From LMUY01 sp964235495 (GTDB taxonomy: Bacteria > Pseudomonadota > Alphaproteobacteria > Acetobacterales > Acetobacteraceae), in the NCBI GenBank assembly GCA_964235495.1, contig CAXSAX010000004.1, positions 56,617 through 120,616 on the forward strand: a DNA stretch of 64,000 bases, given 5' to 3'. Of the stretch, positions 53,730-62,464 are shown piece after piece. Both the position numbers and the translations under genes were made by a program. How positions within the stretch are numbered: the first letter of the stretch is position 1; every line of letters starts with the position of its first letter. The notes below the pieces were generated by a model that worked only from the letters and a program-made list of their open reading frames with translations, was not told where the DNA came from and made no database searches.

Positions 53730-54814
53730 GCGTCCGCCGCCTGCACCGGAGCCACGCGCTCTGCACGCTCCGCACGCTCCGCACGCTCGGTTTGCAACCA
53801 GCGCGCCAGCCGTCCCAGCCCGTCCTGCCAGGGCAGCGCAGGCGGCAGGTCGAGGGCTGCGCGCACCCGGCGCGTGTCGGCCACGAAGTATCGCTGGTCG
53901 CCGGGCCGCCAGGCGTCGAACCGGGTCTGTGGCCGCCGTCCGGTGGCGGCCTCGATGGCGGCCAGCACGTCCAGCAGGGTCACGGCGTTGGCCGGGCCGC
54001 CGCCGAGGTTGAAGGCGCGGCCTGAAGCCACATCCATCCGCGCAGCGGCCTGTACATAGGCTTCCACCGCGTCGTCCACGTACAGCACGTCGCGCACCTG
54101 ACGGCCGTCGCCGTAAAGGCTGATCGGCCGGCCCTCCAGCGTCGAGATCAGGAAGTGCGCCAGCCAGCCCTGGTCCTCCGTGCCCATCTGCCGGGGGCCG
54201 TAGATGCAGCTCATCCGCATGGCGCAGGCGGGCAGGCCGAAGGAGCGGGCGTAGTCCAGCACGTACTGGTCCGCCGCCCCCTTGGAGCAGCCGTACGGCG
54301 TGTAGAAGTCGAGCGGGTGCGCCTCGCCCACGCCGGCGGCGCGCAACGCCGGGTCGGTGGGCAGCCAGGCGCCGGCCTCGTCCGACAGCGGGATGCCGTG
54401 CAGGTCGCCGTACACCTTGTTGGTGCTGGCGAACACCATGGGCACCCGGTCAGGCCGGCGGCGCAGCGCCTCCAGCACGTGCAGGGTGCCGCGCACGTTC
54501 ACGTCGAAATCGTCCATCGGCGCCGCCAGCGAGGTGGTGACCGCCACCTGGGCGGCCAGGTGGAACACCGCGGAGCAGCGCATGGCGGCGTCGCGCACCG
54601 CGCCCTCGTCCCGGATGTCGGCGATGACCGAGCTGACCCGGCGCGGGTGGCGGCGCTTGAGCCAGTCCAGGTTGCGCGCCACCCCGGGGCGGGCCAGGGC
54701 GTCGAACACCAGCACGTCCTGCCCGTCCCGCGCCAGCCGGTCCGCCAGGTTGGCGCCGATGAACCCGGCGCCGCCCGTCACCAGCGCGGGGCGGGACCGC
54801 AGGATGGCTGTCAC
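53726..54814 (-). CDS. NAD-dependent sugar epimerase/dehydratase (CDP-paratose epimerase-like)
   Basis: 362 residues from GTG 54814 overlapping the upstream stop (GTGA). Extended SDR: ALVTGGAGFIGANLADRL (NAD binding), STNKVYGDLHGIPL where STNKVYGD recalls the CDP-tyvelose/paratose branch, and TPYGCSKGAADQY with the catalytic Tyr and Lys. The C terminus ends with a three-fold Glu-Arg-Ala repeat from a 9-bp tandem repeat. It probably prepares a nucleotide sugar for the transferases downstream. Confidence 0.9.
   Translation of the reverse strand: MTAILRSRPALVTGGAGFIGANLADRLARDGQDVLVFDALARPGVARNLDWLKRRHPRRVSSVIADIRDEGAVRDAAMRCSAVFHLAAQVAVTTSLAAPMDDFDVNVRGTLHVLEALRRRPDRVPMVFASTNKVYGDLHGIPLSDEAGAWLPTDPALRAAGVGEAHPLDFYTPYGCSKGAADQYVLDYARSFGLPACAMRMSCIYGPRQMGTEDQGWLAHFLISTLEGRPISLYGDGRQVRDVLYVDDAVEAYVQAAARMDVASGRAFNLGGGPANAVTLLDVLAAIEAATGRRPQTRFDAWRPGDQRYFVADTRRVRAALDLPPALPWQDGLGRLARWLQTERAERAERAERVAPVQAADA
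53763..53789. repeat. 9-bp tandem repeat (3 units) at the 3' end of a sugar epimerase gene
   Basis: GCACGCTCC repeated at 53763-53771 and 53772-53780, with GCACGCTCG at 53781-53789. On the minus strand it encodes Glu-Arg-Ala repeats in the C-terminal tail. It keeps the frame, so unit number changes would only alter tail length. Confidence 0.8.
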
Positions 54815-55923
54815 GCCACCAGGCCCCGCTGCTCCAGCTCCTGCCGGGCCTGCGCCACCAGGTCCACCGCCTGCTGCCGCCGCACCCACTCCACCAACTC
54901 GCCCAGGCTGTCGTCGAAGCTCCGCCGGGGGGTGAAGCCCAGCACGCGGTGCGCCAGGCCGATGTCGCCGAAGCAGTGCCGCACGTCGCCGGTGCGCGCC
55001 TTGCCGACCACCTCCGGCTGCAGGTGCGGCAGGCCCATGGCGCGGGCGATGGCGTCGCCCACCTGCAGGATGCTGACGTCGCGGCCGCTGCCGATGTTGA
55101 TCGCCTGGCCCGCCGCCTCCGGGCGCTCCAGCGCCAGCATAAAGGCCTGCGCCACGTCGTCCACGTGCACGAAGTCCCGCCGCTGCTCGCCGTCCTCGAA
55201 CACCAGCGGGCGCTCGCGGTGCAGCAGGCGGGAGGCGAAGATGGCCAGCACGCCAGTGTACGGGTTCGATAGCGCCTGGCCCGGGCCATAGACGTTGAAC
55301 AGCCGCAGCGCCACGCCCTCCATGCCGTAAGCGGGCGCCACCGTCAGGGTCAGCCGCTCCTGGGTGTACTTGGTCAGGGCATAGACGCTGGCGAGGTCGG
55401 GGCGCTTCCACTCGGGCGTCGCCACCGGGCGCAGCGGCGCGCCCTCCGCATCCACCGGGTCCCACCCGGCGCCGGGGGCGCGGGCGGGCCGGGTCACGTC
55501 CCCCAGCACCTCGCCGCGCGCGGTCCGGTAGAGCCCCTCGCCGTAGATGCTCATGGAGGAAGCCACGACCACGCGCTGCACCGGGCGCTCAATCAGGGCC
55601 TGGAACAGCACGGCGGTGCCGCCGTCGTTGACCGACACGTAACGCTCGATGGCGTACATGCTCTGCCCCACGCCGACCTCGGCGGCCAGGTGGACCACCT
55701 TGTCCACCCCCTTGAGCGCCGCGGACACGGCGGCCTGGTCCCGCACGTCGGCCTCGATCAGCTCGACGTGGCCGAGCACCGGGTCCCGCGGGCCGCTGCG
55801 GTCGTGCACCTGGTCGATCAGGCTGTCGAGCACGCGGACCTCGTGGCCCGCTTGCAGCAGGGAGCGGGCGAGATGGCAGCCGATGAAACCCGCGCCGCCC
55901 GTGACCAGTACCCGACCCGTCAT
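54811..55923 (-). CDS. NAD-dependent nucleotide-sugar epimerase (extended SDR)
   Basis: 370 residues from ATG 55923. VLVTGGAGFIGCHLARSLLQAG binds NAD, VVASSMSIYGEGLY and VYALTKYTQERLTL supply Ser and Tyr-x3-Lys, with RLFNVYGPGQAL and INIGSGRDVSILQVGDAI further on. It is a UDP-glucose 4-epimerase-like family member; the actual sugar is unknown. First gene of the cluster, with a 226-bp gap before the divergent RND gene that probably contains promoters for both. Confidence 0.9.
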   Translation of the reverse strand: MTGRVLVTGGAGFIGCHLARSLLQAGHEVRVLDSLIDQVHDRSGPRDPVLGHVELIEADVRDQAAVSAALKGVDKVVHLAAEVGVGQSMYAIERYVSVNDGGTAVLFQALIERPVQRVVVASSMSIYGEGLYRTARGEVLGDVTRPARAPGAGWDPVDAEGAPLRPVATPEWKRPDLASVYALTKYTQERLTLTVAPAYGMEGVALRLFNVYGPGQALSNPYTGVLAIFASRLLHRERPLVFEDGEQRRDFVHVDDVAQAFMLALERPEAAGQAINIGSGRDVSILQVGDAIARAMGLPHLQPEVVGKARTGDVRHCFGDIGLAHRVLGFTPRRSFDDSLGELVEWVRRQQAVDLVAQARQELEQRGLVA

Positions 55924-56149
55924 TCGCACCCAATCTTGCAGGCCGGCCCAGCCGCCCGCGAGGACGTGCCGACCCGGCAACCTTGAATCGGCGAAAGATC
56001 GACAAACCTGTGCAGAAGGTCAATCCCGTCGGGGAAAAGGCCGCGCACGCCGGGTCCCTTGCATCCGCTGCAACTCTGCATGATGTCTCTGGCGGTGGCC
56101 CGAGCGACCGCCGACGCGCCTGAGAAGCACAAGGTCCGGGGACTCACGC

Positions 56150-59100
56150 ATGGGTTTGGTCAAGTTCGCGCTGAAGTTCCGGATTTCGGTCTACGTGCTG
56201 TCCGTGCTGATCCTGCTCGCCGGAATCGGCGCCATCATCACCATGCCGAAGGACGTGCTGCCGAACGTCAACATCCCCGTTGTGTCCATCATCTGGACCT
56301 ACACCGGGCTCGATACGAGGGAGATGGAGCAGCGGGTCACCACCTACTCCGAGTTCTCGCTGTCCAACAATGTCAACGGCATCAAGAACATCGAGAGCCA
56401 GACGCTGCAGGGCGTCACCATCGAGAAGGTGTATTTCCAGCCTGACGTGTCGGTTGACCTGGCGATCGCGCAGATCGTCTCCTCTACCAACTCCATCCGC
56501 GCCGTGCTGCCGCCCGGCATCCAGCCGCCGATCGTGGTGCGCTACAGCGCCTCGGCCGTGCCGGTAATCCAGCTGGCACTGTCCTCGGACAAGGAGAGCG
56601 AGCAGCAGCTGTACGACTACGGGATGTACCGCGTCCGCCAGGCCGTCACCTCCACGCCGGGGGCCACGCTGCCGGCGCCGTTCGGCGGCAAGTCGCGGCA
56701 GGTGATGGTGGACCTGGACCTGCACGCGCTGCAGGGGCTGGGTCTGGCGCCGAGCGACGTGGTGAACGCCATGACGGCGCAGAACCTCACGGAGCCGAGC
56801 GGGCAGGCCAAGATCGGCAGCATCCAATACCCGTTCGAGCTGAACGCCACGCCGACCACCATCGAGGCGCTGAACCGCATCCCGATCAAGGTGGTGAACG
56901 GCGTGCCGGTGCTGGTCCAGGACGTGGCCTACGTGCGTGACGGCTTCCAGGTGCAGCAGAACATCGTGCGCGACAACGGCAGCCGCGGCGTGCTGCTGCA
57001 GATCCTGAAGAACGGCAACGCCTCTACCCTCTCGGTGGTGGACAACGTGAAGGCGCTGCTGCCGGGCATCCGCGCGGCGGCGCCCAAGGACTTGGTGATC
57101 ACGCCGCTGTTCGACCAGTCGGTGTACGTGTCGGGCGCCATCAGCGACGTGCTGCGCGAGGGCACCATCGCCGCCGGGCTGACCGGGCTGATGATCCTGA
57201 TGTTCCTCGGCTCCTGGCGCTCGACGCTGATCGTGCTGGTCTCCATCCCGCTCTCCATCCTCACCTCGCTGGCCGTGCTCGACGTGCTGGGCGAGACACT
57301 CAACATCATGACGCTGGGCGGCCTGGCGCTCGCCGTGGGCATTCTGGTGGACGACGCCACGGTGGCGATCGAGAACACCTACCGACTGATGGAGGAAGGG
57401 GCCGACTTCAAGACCGCCGTGGTCGAGGGCGGCGCCGGCATCGCCAAGCCGGCGCTGATCTCTACCCTGTCGATCTGCTGCGCCTTCGTCTCCGTGCTGT
57501 TCCTGACCGACGCCGCCAAGTTCATCTTCACCCCGCAGGCGCTGGCCGTGGTGTTCGCCATGCTGGCCTCCTACGGCCTGTCCCGCACGCTGGTGCCGGT
57601 GCTGATCGACGTGCTGGTGCGCCCGGAGTACGAGCGCAAGCACGGCAAGGACAAGAAGGAGTCCAAGCCCGGCTTCTTCGGCCGCATCCACGCCCGCTTC
57701 GAGCGCGGCTTCGACAGCTTCCGCGGCGGCTACACCGCCCTGCTGCACGCCTCCGTGGCGCGCCGCTGGGTGACGCTCGGGGTGGCCGGCGCCACGCTGG
57801 TGATGGGCGGCGTGCTGTTCATGTTCATCGGCGAGGACTACTTCCCGCAGATCGAATCGGGCCAGATGACGCTGCATGTGCGCGGCCGCTCCGGCCTGCG
57901 CATCGAGGACACCGAGCGCCTGTTCCAGCAGGTGGAGGACACCATCCGCCAGCAGGTGCCCTCGGTCAGCCTGATCCTCGACAACATCGGCCTGCCGGCG
58001 AACAACTATAACCTGGCGTTCGGCGACGGCACCGCGGCGGCGCTGAACGACGGCCAGATTCTGATTAACCTGAAGGAAAGCCACCCCTCGCCGGCCGGCA
58101 TCCAGAAGAAGCTGCGGGTGGTGCTGCGGCAGCGCTTCCCGGACGCGCTGTTCTACTTCCAGCCGGCCGACATCATCACCCAGGTGCTGAACTTCGGCGT
58201 GGCCGCACCGATCGACATCCAGGTGTCCGGCCAGGACCGGGAGAAGAACCTGGCGGTGGCGCAGCAGGCGGTGCGCCGGCTGCGCGCCGTGTCGGGCGCG
58301 GTTGACGTGCACCTGCAGCAGATCGTGGACGCGCCGGAGTTCTTCGTTGACGTGGACCGCATCCGCGCCGCCCAGCTGGGCATGACGGAGCAGCAGGTGG
58401 CGCAGAACCTGAACACCTCGCTGTCCTCGTCTTACCAGGTCTCCCCCAACTTCTGGACCGATCCCAAGACCGGCATCCCCTACCAACTGGCGGTGCAGAC
58501 GCCGGAGTACCGCACCAACACGTTGTCCGACGTGGAGAACACGCCGTTGCTGGTGTCCAACAACGGCGCCAGCGCGCCCAACCTGCTGAGCAACGTCGCC
58601 ACCTTGACCCGGCGTCCCCAACAGACCGTCGCCAACCACGAGAACACCCGGCCCACCTACGACATCCTGGCCAACGTGCAGGACCGCCCGCTGGGCGGCG
58701 TCGAGGCGGACCTCAACCCGATCATCCACGACCTGAGCAAGCAGCTCTCGCCCGGCAACACCATCACCCTGCGCGGCCAGATCCTGTCCAAGAACCAGGC
58801 CTTCGCCAAGATCGGCCTCGGATTGGGCGTGGCGCTAGTCGCGGTCTACCTGCTCATGGTGGTCAACTACCAGGACTGGGGGGACCCGCTGGTGGTGATC
58901 CTGGCCCTGCCGCTGGCGTTCTGCGGCATCTGCGCCAGCCTGTTCATCACCCAGACTACCCTGTCGATCGCCTCGCTGATGGGTGCCATCATGAGCGTCG
59001 GCGTGGCCTCGGCCAACTCCATCCTGCTGGTCACCTTCGCCCGCGAGCACCGCGAGCAGACCGGCTGCAGCGCGGCCGAGGCGGCGCTGGAGGCCGGCGA

Positions 59101-59320
59101 GACCCGGCTGCGCCCCGTGCTGATGACCGCCGGCGCCATGTTCGTGGGGCTGATCCCGATGGCGCTGGGCCTGGGCGACGGCAGCGAGCAGAATGCCGCC
59201 CTGGCACGCGCCGTGCTAGGGGGTGTCGCGGTCGGCACCTGCTCGACCCTGCTGTTCGTGCCGTTCCTGTATGCGACGCTGCGCCGGAAACCCGTCCGCG
59301 CCGTGGAGGACTACGTATGA
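56150..59320 (+). CDS. RND efflux permease
   Basis: 1056 residues with the RND repeat topology: two sets of six helices after a first helix (VKFALKFRISVYVLSVLIL) and two large periplasmic loops. LGGLALAVGILVDDATVAIENTYR is helix TM4 with the paired Asp of the proton relay (HAE1-like), and GAIMSVGVASANSILLV is in the second half. Substrate (drug or metal) is not decidable. It overlaps the adaptor gene by ATGA. The order permease-adaptor is the reverse of the usual, and no outer-membrane channel gene is adjacent. Confidence 0.93.
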   Translation: MGLVKFALKFRISVYVLSVLILLAGIGAIITMPKDVLPNVNIPVVSIIWTYTGLDTREMEQRVTTYSEFSLSNNVNGIKNIESQTLQGVTIEKVYFQPDVSVDLAIAQIVSSTNSIRAVLPPGIQPPIVVRYSASAVPVIQLALSSDKESEQQLYDYGMYRVRQAVTSTPGATLPAPFGGKSRQVMVDLDLHALQGLGLAPSDVVNAMTAQNLTEPSGQAKIGSIQYPFELNATPTTIEALNRIPIKVVNGVPVLVQDVAYVRDGFQVQQNIVRDNGSRGVLLQILKNGNASTLSVVDNVKALLPGIRAAAPKDLVITPLFDQSVYVSGAISDVLREGTIAAGLTGLMILMFLGSWRSTLIVLVSIPLSILTSLAVLDVLGETLNIMTLGGLALAVGILVDDATVAIENTYRLMEEGADFKTAVVEGGAGIAKPALISTLSICCAFVSVLFLTDAAKFIFTPQALAVVFAMLASYGLSRTLVPVLIDVLVRPEYERKHGKDKKESKPGFFGRIHARFERGFDSFRGGYTALLHASVARRWVTLGVAGATLVMGGVLFMFIGEDYFPQIESGQMTLHVRGRSGLRIEDTERLFQQVEDTIRQQVPSVSLILDNIGLPANNYNLAFGDGTAAALNDGQILINLKESHPSPAGIQKKLRVVLRQRFPDALFYFQPADIITQVLNFGVAAPIDIQVSGQDREKNLAVAQQAVRRLRAVSGAVDVHLQQIVDAPEFFVDVDRIRAAQLGMTEQQVAQNLNTSLSSSYQVSPNFWTDPKTGIPYQLAVQTPEYRTNTLSDVENTPLLVSNNGASAPNLLSNVATLTRRPQQTVANHENTRPTYDILANVQDRPLGGVEADLNPIIHDLSKQLSPGNTITLRGQILSKNQAFAKIGLGLGVALVAVYLLMVVNYQDWGDPLVVILALPLAFCGICASLFITQTTLSIASLMGAIMSVGVASANSILLVTFAREHREQTGCSAAEAALEAGETRLRPVLMTAGAMFVGLIPMALGLGDGSEQNAALARAVLGGVAVGTCSTLLFVPFLYATLRRKPVRAVEDYV

Positions 59321-60645
59321 GTTCCGCTGCCGACGAGCCGAAGACCGCCCAAGGCGCCCAAGCAGCGCCCGAAACGCACGCGAAGCGCGAGCGCCCGCCG
59401 GTCGGCCCCGTGCCGCGCCGCCCGCTGCTGATCGCCGGCCTGGTCGTGGCCCTGGCCTTGGGCTGGGGCGCCTGGGGGCACTACGACCGCGCCGCCGAGG
59501 CGTCCCAGACGCAGCAGCAGACGGTCAACTTCGTGCCGGACGTGCGGGTGGTGACGGCCAAGCGGGAAGACGGCCCGGTGCCGTTCAACCTGCCCGGCAC
59601 GGTCAGCGCGTTCGACCAGGCGACCATCTACGCCCGCGCCACCGGCTACATCGCCGAGCGCCGGGTCGATATCGGCAGCCGGGTCAAGAAGGGCGACCTG
59701 CTGGTCCGCATCTCGGCGCCCGACCTGGACCAGCAGCTGGCGCAGGCCAACGCGCAGCTGGTGCAAACGCAGGCGGCCGTGGTGCAGGCCAACGCGCAGG
59801 TCGACCAGGCCGCCTCCAGCCTGAACCTCGCCAACGTCACCAACGGCCGCACCTCGACGCTGGCCAACCTCGGCTGGGACACCCGGCAGAACGCCGACAA
59901 CACCCGGCTCGGCGCCGCCGGCTCCAAGGCCAGCCTCGGCAGCGCGCAGGCCGCGGTGAAGGTGGCGCAGGCCAACCTCGCCGCCCAGTACGCCACCGTG
60001 CAACGCCTGGTGCAGCTCAAGGCGTACGAGAACGTGACCGCCCCGTTCAACGGCGTCATCACCAGCCGCAGCGTGGATCAGGGCGACCTGGTCAGCGCCG
60101 ACAGCAACGGCGCCGGCAACACCCTGTTCACCCTGGCGCGGGACGACGTGGTGCGCGTGCAGATGGACGTGCCGCAGAGCGGCGCCATCGGCATCCATGA
60201 CGGGCTGGACGCCAAGGTGCTGGTGCCGGAGCTGCCCGGCCAGACATTCGACGGCAAGGTGAACCGCAGCGCGGTGGCGCTGGCGCAGGCCTCGCGCACC
60301 ATGCAGTCCGAGGTGGACGTGCAGAACCCGGACGGCCTCCTGCGCCCCGGCCTGTACGTGACGGTGCAGATCGGCATCCCGCGCACCTCACCCGGCATCG
60401 TCATCCCGTCGGAGGCCATCCTGTTCAACGGCAAGGGCCTGCGCGTGGCCACGGTGGGCGAGGACGGCGTGGTCCACATGCGCGACGTGACGATCTACCG
60501 CGACTTCGGCACCACCGTGGAGCTGCGCAGCGGCCTGTCCGGCGGCGAATCGGTGATCCTGACGCCGCCGCCCACGCTGGAGGACGGCGGCAAGGTGAAG
60601 GTGCCGCAGCCGCCGCCGGCGCAGCAGACCGCTGCCCGGAACTGA
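59317..60645 (+). CDS. RND periplasmic adaptor (membrane fusion protein)
   Basis: 442 residues. One N-terminal membrane anchor (PLLIAGLVVALALGWGAWG, about residues 44-62), a biotinyl-lipoyl-like domain around GTVSAFDQATIYARATGYI, a coiled-coil hairpin (LDQQLAQANAQLVQTQAAVVQANAQVDQAA), then the barrel and C-terminal domains (APFNGVITSRSVDQGDLV and GLYVTVQIGIP). It links the inner-membrane pump to an outer-membrane channel. Its stop precedes the HMA protein gene by only 3 bases, suggesting one transcript. Confidence 0.93.
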   Translation: MSSAADEPKTAQGAQAAPETHAKRERPPVGPVPRRPLLIAGLVVALALGWGAWGHYDRAAEASQTQQQTVNFVPDVRVVTAKREDGPVPFNLPGTVSAFDQATIYARATGYIAERRVDIGSRVKKGDLLVRISAPDLDQQLAQANAQLVQTQAAVVQANAQVDQAASSLNLANVTNGRTSTLANLGWDTRQNADNTRLGAAGSKASLGSAQAAVKVAQANLAAQYATVQRLVQLKAYENVTAPFNGVITSRSVDQGDLVSADSNGAGNTLFTLARDDVVRVQMDVPQSGAIGIHDGLDAKVLVPELPGQTFDGKVNRSAVALAQASRTMQSEVDVQNPDGLLRPGLYVTVQIGIPRTSPGIVIPSEAILFNGKGLRVATVGEDGVVHMRDVTIYRDFGTTVELRSGLSGGESVILTPPPTLEDGGKVKVPQPPPAQQTAARN

Positions 60646-60648
60646 CCG

Positions 60649-60843
60649 GTGCTGGACCTCGCCGTGCAGGGCATGACCTGCGCCCACTGCGTCCATGCCG
60701 TGACGGAAGCCGTCGCCGGCCTACCGGGCGTTGCGGCCGTCCAGGTGGACCTCGCGGCGGGCGCGGTGCGCATCGAGGGCGCCCCCGACGAGCAGGCCGT
60801 CCGCGCCGCCATCGAGGCGGAAGGCTACGTGGTCAAGGGTTGA
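60649..60843 (+). CDS. HMA-domain heavy-metal binding protein (CopZ-like)
   Basis: 64 residues from GTG 60649, three bases after the adaptor stop. It is a complete HMA ferredoxin-like fold, with the metal site GMTCAHCVHAV (CxxC) near the start and GVAAVQVDLAAGAVRIEG downstream. CopZ-like proteins carry Cu(I) or similar soft metals in the cytosol. Its fusion into the RND operon hints that the pump exports a metal, but the pump's TM4 resembles the drug-exporting class. Confidence 0.92.
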   Translation: MLDLAVQGMTCAHCVHAVTEAVAGLPGVAAVQVDLAAGAVRIEGAPDEQAVRAAIEAEGYVVKG

Positions 60844-61217
60844 GGCAAACGCCGCTGCGGCGACGGCGCCCCAGCCCGGCCAGGCCTGAGTTCACCGCTG
60901 CCGCGCGAGCCGCTTAGGTCAACCCCGGGAGCCCTGCGGCGCGCCGAGGATGCGGCGGGGCGCGGCCTCGTGGGCCTGCTGCCTCAGCGGATTCCGCTGG
61001 ACGAATGGCCCAGGACGCCAAAGCCCGTTCACTTGCCTTTGCGAGCATCACGATCCGACGAGTCGTCGCATTCAGTCGTATGGCGTGCTGGACTTGGTTT
61101 TCCGTGTTGGCTAGCCTTGACGGGCTGTTGCAACCAGCGTGCACCGCCAAGCCGTCGCTCCAGCAAGCCCAAAGTTGACTTCGAAGCGTTCCGAAAAAAC
61201 AAGAAGGGAGAACTCCC
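60844..61217. other. Intergenic region of 374 bp between HMA and GDSL genes
   Basis: No RNA gene, IS or convincing small gene was recognised. The left 150 bp is very GC-rich and the right part (from about 61040) is richer in A/T, ending in the strong GDSL gene Shine-Dalgarno AAGGGAGAA. The A/T-rich part is the most plausible promoter location, but no clear -35/-10 pair was found. Confidence 0.5.
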
Positions 61218-62123
61218 ATGAAAATGCGTTCGGCAGCACGGATCATGCGCGTCTTGGCAACGCTTGGCGTGCTTGGACCCGTCTCAGCCCAAGCCGCAGC
61301 CTTCAATGACCTGTTCGTCTTCGGCGACAGCTACTCCGATACCGGATCGTTCACCGAATACAGCAACGGCCCCACAGCGGTCGCCTACCTTGCCCAGAAC
61401 CTCGGGGTGACGTTGACGACCTCGCGAAACCCCAATCCGGGGACGGACGGCGTCAACTTCGCACAAACCGCCGCCCGCATCACGGTCGGCCCGACCCCGC
61501 CGAACCTCAACCCGTTGAGCGTCAACCAACAGGTCGATCAGTTCTCCAGCGACGCCACCAGCGGCGCCCTGACCTTCAATCCCTCCTCATCGTTGTTCTT
61601 CCTGGAAGAGGGGCTCAACGACGCCCAAACGCCCCTGCCGACGGTGACTGCGGCCATAACCAGCCAGGTCGCGCAGCTTTACGCGCTCGGAGCGCGCTAT
61701 TTCGAGCTGACCTCGCTTCCCTACCTCACCGGCTTCTCCAGTTCCGCCGACAAGTTCGACGTGCCCTACGTCGCCCTCGTGCAACGACTGCAGCAAGCCT
61801 ATCCGGACACGACTTTCGGCCTGAGCGAGTTCGGCCAGTTCTTCGATCAAATCGTGATGAACCCGTCGCAGTATGGGTTCACGAACGCCACCGACGCCTG
61901 CGTGAACGGCAACCAAGTGTGCGCGACGCCAGACAGCTACTTCTTCTACTACGGCGGACACCCCTCGACGGCAGCGTCCCGGATCGTCGGCGAAGACTTA
62001 TTCCAGGAATCGCTCGCGCTCCCGCAAGCGGCCACGGCGGTGCCGGAACCTGCCACGGCAGCCATGCTCGCTGCGGCAACGGTCTGCCTGCTCCTCGCCC
62101 GTCGCAAACGTCACCTGTCGTGA
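61218..62123 (+). CDS. GDSL/SGNH-type secreted protein with PEP-CTERM anchor
   Basis: 301 residues from ATG 61218, with AAGGGAGAACTCCC upstream. The signal peptide ends near AQAAA. Block I FVFGDSYSDTGSF supplies the Ser nucleophile; block III-like SLFFLEEGLNDAQ supplies Asn. The block V region reads FFYYGGHPSTAAS: the His is present, but the usual Asp three residues before it is Tyr. The C terminus VPEPATAAMLAAATVCLLLARRKRHLS is a PEP-CTERM signal, so an exosortase is expected to process it. It may be a weakened or redirected esterase, or a surface protein retaining the fold. Confidence 0.85.
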   Translation: MKMRSAARIMRVLATLGVLGPVSAQAAAFNDLFVFGDSYSDTGSFTEYSNGPTAVAYLAQNLGVTLTTSRNPNPGTDGVNFAQTAARITVGPTPPNLNPLSVNQQVDQFSSDATSGALTFNPSSSLFFLEEGLNDAQTPLPTVTAAITSQVAQLYALGARYFELTSLPYLTGFSSSADKFDVPYVALVQRLQQAYPDTTFGLSEFGQFFDQIVMNPSQYGFTNATDACVNGNQVCATPDSYFFYYGGHPSTAASRIVGEDLFQESLALPQAATAVPEPATAAMLAAATVCLLLARRKRHLS

Positions 62124-62221
62124 CCGACGGCATGGCCGAGGGCTCCGGCTTGCATCCGCCCACAGCGGCTTGCGTCTGCCGAGCCGCCGGGCCAGGGCGC
62201 CGTTCCCTGGCCTGAAACCCC

Positions 62222-62464
62222 TTAGTAGGCTGCTCCTTTGCTGTTCGGCAGCCCTCCCGCGGCAACGCCGCCCGAAGGGCTCTGGCCGACGCCCAGGCCG
62301 TTGTTCAGGGCCCGCTGGCCGCCGCCGTTGGCGGAGGTGATGCCGCTCGGCGCCTGAACCGGGCCGCTCGACGCCGCCGTGCCGGGGGTGGCTTGGCCGC
62401 AGGCGGCGAGGCCAGCGCAGCAGAACGCGGCGGCGACCCGCAAGGCCAGGCTGCCGCGCCTCAC
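62222..62464 (-). CDS. Small lipoprotein, Gly/Asn-rich (80 aa)
   Basis: From GTG 62464, which overlaps the stop of the preceding lipoprotein (GTGA). Signal peptide and lipobox FCCAGLAAC; the mature sequence (GQATPGTAASSGPVQAPSG, then NGGGQRALNNGLGVGQSPSGG) is short, flexible and Gly-rich. Function unknown. Paired with the next gene as a two-lipoprotein operon. Confidence 0.6.
   Translation of the reverse strand: MRRGSLALRVAAAFCCAGLAACGQATPGTAASSGPVQAPSGITSANGGGQRALNNGLGVGQSPSGGVAAGGLPNSKGAAY

Noticed and set aside
56144..58729. Long minus-strand open frame (about 860 codons) opposite the RND permease
   Set aside because: His/Gly/Val/Asp-rich antisense frame with no plausible signal or domain; the plus-strand RND protein is unambiguous.
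60914..61306. Minus-strand frame of 130 codons near the HMA/GDSL gap
   Set aside because: It overlaps the GDSL gene start and the composition looks random; no promoter or homology evident.
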